Shown piece by piece: positions 23,384 through 30,796 of a stretch of 33,477 bases of DNA. How positions within the stretch are numbered: position 1 is the first letter of the stretch; the number at the start of each line of letters is the position of its first letter. The DNA is from an uncultured Clostridium sp. GTDB lineage: Bacteria > Bacillota > Clostridia > Clostridiales > Clostridiaceae. Made by a program: the position numbers and the translations under genes. The DNA lies in assembly GCF_934754915.1 (NCBI RefSeq), contig NZ_CAKVKB010000033.1, forward strand, positions 1 to 33,477, given 5' to 3'. The notes beneath the pieces are model-generated. The model had not been told where the DNA came from. It searched no databases and saw only the letters and a list, made by a program, of their open reading frames with translations.

Positions 23384-26368
23384 TTATATCCAAGTCTCAT
23401 CAGATTTTTTTGTATTTAATGATAAAACAAGCTGAACTAAATTTTCTGAAATTGGTTCAGGCACCTTTTGTGGCTTTGCAAAAAGATATCCTTGACAAAG
23501 ATCCACATCTAATTCAATAAGCTGTTTTAATTCATCAACTGTTTCAATTCCTTCTGCAATGATAAGCATATTCCTTTCATGTGCATATGATACAATATTT
23601 TCTACAATCTTACGCTTATCTATATCTGCATGAATATTGGTTACAATTTCCATATCTATTTTGATATATTTAGGATTAATCTCTAAAAGCATTTTTTCTC
23701 CATTATATCCACTTCCATAATCATCCAAAGCTAATTCACCACCCCAATGTTCTCTAATACAGTTCTGTTTGTATTCCTGATATTCCTTGCTTGGACGTTC
23801 AGCTTCAGTTATTTCTACAACTATGTTAGAAAGGTATGACTTATATCTGCTTTCAAATTCCTGAATTTGTTTTTCTGTCATAATCTGATTTGGAATAGAA
23901 TTTATAAATACATGAACATCACTTTTAATATTCCCTGATTCAATATTCTCAACAAATCCTTCCATTGCTTTAAAAAATGTTATACGTTCAATTTCCTGGA
24001 GTTTATTTTCTTCTTTTGCCAGCTTTAAAATTTCTTCTGGATTTTTAAAAGTTGACATTGTAGATCTCATAAGCGCTTCATATGCTACTATATCTCCAGT
24101 TCTTGCATTGACAATTGGCTGATAATAATACTGAACTTTCTCATCTCTTATCATTATTTCAAGTTCTTCTTTGTTGCGATTAATATAGTAATCATTTTTA
24201 TAATCATCAATATTAAATTTATTGAATTTTCCTTTTACTGATTTCTTTACTTTATACATTGCATAATCTGCATAAAGCTGAAGTTTGTCAATTGTATCTG
24301 CATCCTTTGGATACCACGCAATTCCTCCAGAAACTTTAAGGTGAAATTTTTCATTTTTCCCAAAGGTAACATAAGCAGAGTCAATTTCAGATTTTAAATT
24401 TTCAATAACTTTCTCAATTTCCTTTTCACTATCATATCCATAAAAAAATAAATTAAATTCATCTCCAGACATTCTTGAAATCACTGTTTCCCTTGGGGTA
24501 TTTGAAATAAATGTTTCTGATGCTTTTCTAATATATGTATCACCACAGTCATGACCTAAATTATCATTAATATATTTTAAATTATCTATATCCAGCATTA
24601 TAAAAGCAGCTTTCTTTATGCAGTCAGGATTATTTAAAAACAAATCATTCATTTTTCTATGAAATGCTCCTCTATTCAACAGCCCAGTTAATGTATCATG
24701 ATCTCGTTCATACTCAATAATGTGTTTTTCAATCATTCGTTCTGTAATATCTTCTACCAATCCTATTATATGATTATTATCTATCATTGAAATTCGCATT
24801 TCTATAAATACATCTTCCTGTTCTGTAATATGAAACATATATTTTTCATTTTCTTCTTTTATAATGTATTTCTTCAAATCTTCCATATTTTCTTTAAATA
24901 TATTTAATGGCATATTTTCTACATTTACATTTTCTTTTTTAAATATCTTAAAAAAATTCCTTGTAATAAAAAATTCCTCATTACTTAAATTTATTTCAAA
25001 GGCAGCTAACTGCATACTTGAAAGAGTTAAAACCGTATTAAAGCAATTTGTTGTTTCTAACATCTTATTATTCAATGTTTTGATAGACTCAACCAAATAA
25101 TCAATTTCACTAATATTGGTTTTATTCATTTCTACATCTTTTATATTATCTGCTTTAAAAAGATGTTTAGCTAATGAAATAATAGGATATGACAGTCTTA
25201 GTGTTATACCTACTCCACCAACACTTCCTACAATAACCGCTAAAATTACTGCAGCAAAAAAAATGAATTTAATCTTAGCTGAAAAAGCTAATAATTCATA
25301 ATTGGGAATAATTGCCATAAGAACCCATTGGTCTTTTTCATATGGAGTATTTGAATTATAAATATTCAATTCCTCTACTTCTACATAAATATCTTCTTTT
25401 TTTCCTTCAAGATAATACCCGCTTTTTTCTTGTCTTAGTTTAATTTCGTTACTGTCAATTATTTTGCTGCCACCATACACAATTCTATATGTATCACTAT
25501 TCTCTTCTTTAACAGCTAAACAATATCTGCCGGTTTTAGAATCATGCAGTTCTTTATCAGGAAGAATTTTACTAAGATATTCAGTAGTTATTCCTACTCC
25601 TAAAACTCCATAAACATATCCATTATCTAAGATAAGTGGAATAGAATAAACAAGTGTTTCTTCTGACTCCTTTTCAACTTTATCTGCATAACTCCAATAT
25701 CCCAGATCTTTAGCAGAAAATCCCCTGCCCTTTTTAGCCTCTTCATATGGACAGTAGATGAATTTACCATAACGCCCATCTTCACTAAATGAAAAAGTTG
25801 GTTTCCACATTATATCTGTTGAGATGTCAAGCTGCTTAATCAGTGTATTTGAGCCTCGTTCTATAAGTAAATCACTATTTTTATCTGATGAATTAGTAAA
25901 AGGGTCCAAATCCTTAACAAATATACCTGGTTTATTTTTTATTTCTCCATCCAAATCATGATTATTGAACACTAAAAATATGCTGTTTGTATGTAAATTT
26001 CTAAGATTATGAATCATAGAATCTGCAATTTTACTTACAAGTGGATCTGAATACTCTGATCCTTGGTCTAATTTTTCAATATCAATAATACCATCAGAAT
26101 CAAGCTGCTTTGCAGTTTGATTTATTTCTTGTGATAAATCATCCAGTTTAGACCAATCAGATAGCATTTCATTTTGTAAAACAGAATTTCTGTTGATTAC
26201 ACGCTCTTGAACAATATCTCTTGCATTCCGATCCAATTTATTATTGACACCACCAACTGTTATAACTCCCCAAAATATAAATGCTTCAATTAAAGATAAA
26301 AAACAAACAGGTACAAGAATATAATGTAAAATTGATCTGCTTTTTTTTTCTCTTAATTGTCTCCCCAT
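23384..26368 (-). CDS. Membrane GGDEF-EAL signalling protein with extracellular sensor
   Basis: In this 994-residue protein, membrane segments near residues 12-38 and 364-390 flank an extracellular domain of about 325 residues that looks like a double-Cache sensor (YGVLGVGITTEYLSKIL is typical). A HAMP-like linker and a PAS-like region (440-545) follow, then GGDEF (550-720) and EAL (735-975) domains. The GGDEF motif is SGDEF (634-638) and the RxxD inhibitory site is replaced by RETV. The EAL domain keeps EALMR (764-768), Glu852, DDYGSGY (882-888), KIDM (903-906), AEGIET (938-943) and QGYLFAKP. It therefore looks like an active c-di-GMP phosphodiesterase; cyclase activity is uncertain. It starts 16 bases after an extracellular solute-binding protein gene, its likely sensory partner. 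Confidence 0.93.
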   Translation of the reverse strand: MGRQLREKKSRSILHYILVPVCFLSLIEAFIFWGVITVGGVNNKLDRNARDIVQERVINRNSVLQNEMLSDWSKLDDLSQEINQTAKQLDSDGIIDIEKLDQGSEYSDPLVSKIADSMIHNLRNLHTNSIFLVFNNHDLDGEIKNKPGIFVKDLDPFTNSSDKNSDLLIERGSNTLIKQLDISTDIMWKPTFSFSEDGRYGKFIYCPYEEAKKGRGFSAKDLGYWSYADKVEKESEETLVYSIPLILDNGYVYGVLGVGITTEYLSKILPDKELHDSKTGRYCLAVKEENSDTYRIVYGGSKIIDSNEIKLRQEKSGYYLEGKKEDIYVEVEELNIYNSNTPYEKDQWVLMAIIPNYELLAFSAKIKFIFFAAVILAVIVGSVGGVGITLRLSYPIISLAKHLFKADNIKDVEMNKTNISEIDYLVESIKTLNNKMLETTNCFNTVLTLSSMQLAAFEINLSNEEFFITRNFFKIFKKENVNVENMPLNIFKENMEDLKKYIIKEENEKYMFHITEQEDVFIEMRISMIDNNHIIGLVEDITERMIEKHIIEYERDHDTLTGLLNRGAFHRKMNDLFLNNPDCIKKAAFIMLDIDNLKYINDNLGHDCGDTYIRKASETFISNTPRETVISRMSGDEFNLFFYGYDSEKEIEKVIENLKSEIDSAYVTFGKNEKFHLKVSGGIAWYPKDADTIDKLQLYADYAMYKVKKSVKGKFNKFNIDDYKNDYYINRNKEELEIMIRDEKVQYYYQPIVNARTGDIVAYEALMRSTMSTFKNPEEILKLAKEENKLQEIERITFFKAMEGFVENIESGNIKSDVHVFINSIPNQIMTEKQIQEFESRYKSYLSNIVVEITEAERPSKEYQEYKQNCIREHWGGELALDDYGSGYNGEKMLLEINPKYIKIDMEIVTNIHADIDKRKIVENIVSYAHERNMLIIAEGIETVDELKQLIELDVDLCQGYLFAKPQKVPEPISENLVQLVLSLNTKKSDETWI

Positions 26369-26384
26369 CTCATTTTCCCTCTTT

Positions 26385-27830
26385 TCAGTTTTGTTCTACA
26401 ACATTTTCTAACTCACTCTTTGTTTTTTCATACCACATTTTAAAATTTTCATCATTTAAAAATTCAGCTTCAGCTTCCTCTAAAGTCATTCCATCATTTA
26501 TATTTTTAATTACAGTATCACGATCTGCTTTTGATTTATCAGATAAACTATATTCTAAAATATTTCTAGCTTCTGTGGCATTTTCAAAAGCTTTTGTAGT
26601 ATACATAGAAGAAGATTTAACTGTACTTATTCCTTTTTCAACTATTTTTTGCACCATATCATCATCTGTGTTTATATACTTATTGACTTTTTTTATATCA
26701 TTAGCTGATTTTTTTACAGGCATATATCCGCTTGAGACAGCAAATTCAATATTCTGTTCATCTTGAGTGAACCATTTTAAGAATTCTAAACTAGCTGCTT
26801 CCTCTCTCTTGCTTGCTTTTATAACAACCATTCCTGCTCCTTGTTGTACAGCTGCCTTCTGTTGTCCCTCAAATATTGGGCACTCCCTCACTTCATTTTC
26901 AATCATATAGCTCTCTGTATCATTCAAATTGACCTCTTTAGGAAAAAAAGTAGCTCCTGAGGAAGATCCTATAAATGATATAATGTTTCCAGTTTTAATA
27001 TCATCACTTCGAAATCTGCCTGACGATGCAAAATATCCTTTTATATAAGGTACATAATAATTATCCCATAGCTTACGTACAATTTCCTCATCAAAATTTA
27101 AAGTTACACTTCCATCTTCATTAACTTCAAATATCTCTTTTCCATGTTGACGAAATCCTATAATAAAATAATTTGCCATAGCATCTCTTCCAAAAAAAGC
27201 TTTTCCATCATTTGGTTCATCTGTTAAGGAATCTGTCCAATTATAATACTTTTCAGCAGTACGAGCAATTCCTTCAAAAGTAGAAAGATCATTTTCATCA
27301 GTCCCTGTTGCTTCACTAAACTTTTTCCAATCTGTATAATTAAGCATTAAAATTTCTGTCGATTTAGCAATGGGAAAAATTTTTAATCCTCCATCTTTTG
27401 TAAAATATCCTTCTTCAATATAACTATCCATATATTCTGATAATTCATCTTTAGTAAAATATTCTTCAATATCAGCTACTTTTCCTAGCTTGTCTACTTC
27501 ATATGCAGTGTCTGCATACGCAGCAAAAATATTGGGTACTTTTTCTGCTCCTGCTTTTCCGTTAATTGAATCTATTACATTGTTTTTCAAATCATTTATA
27601 CTTCCATGACTATAAGTTTCTACTATAATTCCTTTTTCTTCTCCTACAGTTTTATTAAATTTGTCTACTAAGTCATTAAACACTTCAAGTTGAGCTCCAT
27701 TATAATAATTCCACACTGTAATTTTTACAGGATTATTTTTATCAAGTTCATTTTCATCCTTTTTCCCACATCCTGTCAATATTAATAAAAAACAAAGTAT
27801 TAAGCATAATATCCATTCTATTCTCTTCAT
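26385..27830 (-). CDS. Extracellular solute-binding lipoprotein (family 1, sugar-type)
   Basis: The 481-residue lipoprotein starts MKRIEWILCLILCFLLILTG with Cys21 in the lipobox LTGC. The mature sequence opens KITVWNYYNGAQLEVFNDLVDKFN in parts, typical of family-1 (maltose/sugar-type) binding proteins, and carries the domain-swap elements FFGRDAMANYFI and a C-terminal SLEFLKWFTQ block. An ORF extends to 27854, but AGAGG before the ATG at 27830 decides the start. No permease or ATPase is encoded nearby. Its only neighbour in the operon is the membrane GGDEF-EAL protein, so it may act as a ligand-presenting receptor rather than in transport. The ligand is unknown. Confidence 0.88.
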   Translation of the reverse strand: MKRIEWILCLILCFLLILTGCGKKDENELDKNNPVKITVWNYYNGAQLEVFNDLVDKFNKTVGEEKGIIVETYSHGSINDLKNNVIDSINGKAGAEKVPNIFAAYADTAYEVDKLGKVADIEEYFTKDELSEYMDSYIEEGYFTKDGGLKIFPIAKSTEILMLNYTDWKKFSEATGTDENDLSTFEGIARTAEKYYNWTDSLTDEPNDGKAFFGRDAMANYFIIGFRQHGKEIFEVNEDGSVTLNFDEEIVRKLWDNYYVPYIKGYFASSGRFRSDDIKTGNIISFIGSSSGATFFPKEVNLNDTESYMIENEVRECPIFEGQQKAAVQQGAGMVVIKASKREEAASLEFLKWFTQDEQNIEFAVSSGYMPVKKSANDIKKVNKYINTDDDMVQKIVEKGISTVKSSSMYTTKAFENATEARNILEYSLSDKSKADRDTVIKNINDGMTLEEAEAEFLNDENFKMWYEKTKSELENVVEQN

Positions 27831-28148
27831 ATATTTTCCTCTCTTTTGTTTCATTTATGACAATGCTGTACTTAATATTCTAATAACAAAACTACATATT
27901 GTACCTTATGCTTATGCTCTATATCTTTACCTTAACATATAGAGCATATTTATTTGTTATAAAATATATTGCGAAATTAAATTATCTTTAGAATCTATAT
28001 TAAAAATATATATCTAAAATACAAAATCTGAAATATAAAAAGATAATTATATTCCAATACCTAAAATAATAATGAAATAAATCTTTCAAAGATTTCCTTT
28101 GAAACTGTCACTGATACATGTTTGATTGCAATTATATAAAGGTATTTT
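27831..28148. other. Intergenic region with palindrome and repeat copies
   Basis: This 318-bp gap has no gene. It holds a partial repeat end (attctaataacaaaactacat, 27877-27897), a perfect 12-bp inverted repeat (TATGCTCTATAT / ATATAGAGCATA, 27913-27948) upstream of the solute-binding-protein gene, and repeat copy E. The 12-bp palindrome lacks a T-tract on the minus strand, so an operator is as likely as a terminator. Confidence 0.6.
28064..28125 (+). repeat. Dispersed intergenic repeat, copy E
   Basis: The core aaatctttcaaagattt (28079-28095) is a perfect inverted repeat, AAATCTTT and AAAGATTT around one base. It is preceded by aataataatga-like sequence and followed by a diverged tail, as in copy A at 3624-3640. 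Confidence 0.5.
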
Positions 28149-29078
28149 TTATATTCTTTTCATTATCCAATTTATAAGATCTAATCTAACTTCATCTTTA
28201 TTAAGTTCAGTCAATATACAATGTCTTGCTCCCTCATACAGTTTTATTGTCACATCTTCAACATTATTATTTTTGTATAAATCATATACTTCTTTAACTT
28301 TTTCTCCGTAATATCCTACTGGATCATCTGCTCCAGACAAAATAAATATAGGCATATTATTAGGAGTATTTTTCAAAATTTCTTCTTCCTGCATATGTAA
28401 TGCTGCATATAATATATTTGAATATCCATTTAATGTATAAGTAAAATTATTCAATGGATTTTTCAAATAAGGTTCAACAATTTTCTCATCTCTAGATATC
28501 CATTCATAAAAATTTTTAGGATTTTCGATTTTTGAGCAATATGATATTAATTGTGTTTTTTCAATTTTTTTACTTCTATAATCTGGCTTTTTTGTAATAC
28601 TCATAAGCTTTAAAACTTTTAATGCCTTTTTTAAATTTTTAGTTGATGGATTCCCTGTTCCACAAAGAATAAGACCATTTAATTCTTTTCCATATAAACC
28701 AGCAAATATACGTGATAAAAAAGATCCAAAACTATGACCTATTAAAAAATATGGAATATTATCATGTTCAGCTTTTCCTTTTTTCATCACAGTATGCATA
28801 TCTTCAACTAATATGCTTATGCTGTCTTTATTTTTAAAATGCCCTAATTCATTACTGCTTTCTATAGAGTGCCCATGTCCTAAATGATCATTAATTATTA
28901 CCAAAAAACCTCTTTCACAAAAAAATTCTGTAACTTCATCATAAATACTGATATTTTCTTTTAATCCATGAGCAATCTGAATAATTCCTTTAATATTTTC
29001 TTCATTTTTAGGATAACTCATAATATAATGAATTCTTGTTCTTTCATCTTTTGATATAAATGTACCTTCTTTTTTCAT
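28149..29078 (-). CDS. Alpha/beta-hydrolase, monoglyceride lipase/lysophospholipase-like
   Basis: The 309-residue serine hydrolase lacks a signal peptide or membrane segment, so it is probably cytoplasmic. Motifs are oxyanion block IAHGLKEN (35-42), DHLGHGHS (64-71), nucleophile elbow GHSFG with Ser116, the acid in SGADDPVG (Asp251 or Asp252) and His286 in GARHCILTE. The HGLKEN, LGHGxS and ADDPVG blocks are those of the Hydrolase_4 (monoacylglycerol lipase) group, which cleaves acyl esters of glycerol. AAGAGGTG precedes the ATG. It appears to stand alone. The substrate is inferred only at the family level. Confidence 0.9.
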   Translation of the reverse strand: MKKEGTFISKDERTRIHYIMSYPKNEENIKGIIQIAHGLKENISIYDEVTEFFCERGFLVIINDHLGHGHSIESSNELGHFKNKDSISILVEDMHTVMKKGKAEHDNIPYFLIGHSFGSFLSRIFAGLYGKELNGLILCGTGNPSTKNLKKALKVLKLMSITKKPDYRSKKIEKTQLISYCSKIENPKNFYEWISRDEKIVEPYLKNPLNNFTYTLNGYSNILYAALHMQEEEILKNTPNNMPIFILSGADDPVGYYGEKVKEVYDLYKNNNVEDVTIKLYEGARHCILTELNKDEVRLDLINWIMKRI

Positions 29079-29597
29079 TTATTTACACCTCTTAACTCTG
29101 ATCTAAAATATACTTTCAAATCTTAAGTTTTTTAATTCAATCGCCTCTTCTTTTTATAACATTGCAGTATTTATATTTTATATTAAAATTTATTCATATA
29201 TATTCTAATTAACATGAATATTAAAATCTTTTCAAAACTTCTCTAAGTTTATCTAATCTCATTATTTGGGAAATATAGTGTATGTAATGAGGATTTAAAT
29301 TTTAAATTTATATATCAATTATATTTTTTCATTTCAAGCTTTATGTTTTTGTAAATTTTAAATTTAATTTTAATTTTTTAATATAATAATTTAACCTCAA
29401 TTAATTCAATTGTTACCATATATTATAATTATTATTCTTTCTTATTTCAACAACTCATTTTAAACATAAAATCCAACTCTAAAAACCCAAAAATGATTAC
29501 GCCAAACTTACTCCATGGATAACATTTCAGTATTTTCATACCTTTTAACTTATTGATGTTAATATATTTTAATTTAGAAAAATTCTATAATAAAAAT
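29079..29597. other. AT-rich gene-poor region
   Basis: About 520 bp between the hydrolase gene and the IS remnant has no credible ORF and no clear RNA or promoter signal. The text is dominated by A/T runs. Confidence 0.6.
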
Positions 29598-29646
29598 GGG
29601 GCTGTCGCATTAGCAGTTAAAAACTGCTGGCGGCAAGCTCCGTTTT

Positions 29647-29799
29647 TTATAAAGATAAATCCATCTCCTCAATAAATTGACTTAGCAAACTCATTGAATC
29701 ATTATTAGGAATCATGTAATCAACATTTATTGGTAATGCTAATTGATACCATCTTATGAATTGTGTATAATTATTTCGTAAAATATTTATTTGGTTCAT
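29647..29799 (-). pseudogene. Truncated IS1182-family transposase, N-terminal fragment
   Basis: This 50-residue reading frame begins MNQINILRNNYTQF and contains LPINVDYMIPNNDSMSLLSQ, similar to the N-terminus of IS1182-family (DDE) transposases, where LP..xxLIP.DDxxRLL is usual. It stops at TAA (29647) with no catalytic residues, joined to the opposite terminal repeat by an internal deletion of about 1.3 kb or more if the parent had the usual length. Confidence 0.7.
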
Positions 29800-29815
29800 A
29801 CTTATATTTTACCAC

Positions 29816-29846
29816 AAGCCCCCAAACTCATAGAGTTTGGGGGCTT
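29816..29846. repeat. Strong hairpin upstream of the transposase start
   Basis: A perfect 14-bp stem (AAGCCCCCAAACTC / GAGTTTGGGGGCTT) with a 3-nt loop lies between the right terminus and the transposase ATG. Many insertion sequences carry such a hairpin to block outside transcription into the transposase. Confidence 0.8.
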
Positions 29847-30022
29847 GATTATGCCAAAAAGGAACTGTTCACTAATTATTCAGTGCAACAGCCCCTTTTG
29901 ATCTAATATGGAATTTCCTAATGGCCGATGTTAATACATTCATATAAGCAGTTAAATCTCAGTTAATTACCACCTATCTATTACAAACATATACTAACAT
30001 CCTAAAGATTTAATTTATATAA

Positions 30023-30796
30023 CTATCGTGACAAATACCCTGTATATTCACTTGTATGGAGAAGCTTATTAGCATTTTCTATCCTATCCTTAGTAGGAGG
30101 TTCAACTCCCTTTAAAGGATAATCTATGCCCATTTCTTCCCATTTAAAAGTTCCAAGTGTATGATATGGAAGTACTTCAACACGATCAACATTTTTCAAA
30201 CTCTTTATAAACTTGTCAAGTTCTATCAGCTGTTCATCATTGTCACTTCCACCTGGAACAAGTACATGACGAATCCACATAGTTTTACCTATTTCTGATA
30301 AATATCTTGCCATATCAAGAATATTCGAGTTGCTGCATCCGGTAAGTATCTTATGCTTGGCATCATCTATCTGCTTAATATCAAGCATTACAAGATCTGT
30401 TACTTTCATTAGTTCATTAAATTTACTAAAGAAAGGCTCTTTTCTTGTAAATGGATTTCCTGATGTATCAAGAGTAGTATGAATACCCTTCGCTTTAGCC
30501 TTTGTAAAGAATTCTATTAAAAAATCTATTTGAAGAAGAGGCTCACCACCGCTTACAGTGATTCCGCCTCCCTTTTTCCAATAAGATTTATATCTAAGAG
30601 CCTGAGTTATAAGTTCATCCGCAGTTTTTAATTCTCCGTCCTTCATTTCCCAGGTATCTGGATTGTGACAGAACTGGCATCTCATTTTGCAGCCTTTGAC
30701 AAAAACCACATAACGTATTCCAGGTCCATCAACAGATCCAAAACTCTCTATTGAATGAATTCTTCCTAACTTTTTATCTGGATTACATTCTTTCAT
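30023..30796 (-). CDS. pflA: Pyruvate formate-lyase activating enzyme
   Basis: This radical-SAM enzyme installs the glycyl radical on PflB. With the ATG at 30796 it has 257 residues and the CxxxCxxC cluster motif GCKMRCQFCH (Cys36, Cys40, Cys43), SIESFGSVDGPGIR at the start, the VSGGEPLLQ block and HTLGTFKWEEMGIDYPL at the end, as in PflA. The gene overlaps the end of pflB by 14 bases, so translation is coupled. No good ribosome site is visible for any start; a TTG at 30820 or ATG at 30817 is possible. No terminator is evident downstream. Confidence 0.95.
   Translation of the reverse strand: MKECNPDKKLGRIHSIESFGSVDGPGIRYVVFVKGCKMRCQFCHNPDTWEMKDGELKTADELITQALRYKSYWKKGGGITVSGGEPLLQIDFLIEFFTKAKAKGIHTTLDTSGNPFTRKEPFFSKFNELMKVTDLVMLDIKQIDDAKHKILTGCSNSNILDMARYLSEIGKTMWIRHVLVPGGSDNDEQLIELDKFIKSLKNVDRVEVLPYHTLGTFKWEEMGIDYPLKGVEPPTKDRIENANKLLHTSEYTGYLSR

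Larger units (their letters stand above)
29598..29895 (-). mobile_element. Internally deleted IS1182-like element (MITE-like)
   Basis: The 298-bp element is bounded by near-perfect terminal inverted repeats, GGGGCTGTCGCATT at 29598 and AGTGCAACAGCCCC at 29882-29895 (12 of 14 match). On the minus strand it keeps the IS-type leader hairpin and the first 50 codons of a transposase, followed directly by the other terminus, so almost the whole transposase is gone. No clear target duplication is seen at the ends. It could be moved only by a transposase supplied in trans. Confidence 0.75.

Noticed and set aside
29470..29486. ATGATTACGCCAA resembles the start of the lacZ-alpha region of cloning vectors
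   Set aside because: The match covers only about 13 bases, the flanks do not continue into vector sequence, and the surroundings are typical AT-rich clostridial DNA; it is coincidence.
29555..29940. GATGTTAATATATT and GATGTTAATACATT flank the IS remnant as a direct repeat
   Set aside because: They lie 30-43 bp from the element ends, differ by one base and are AT-rich, so they are not a target-site duplication.
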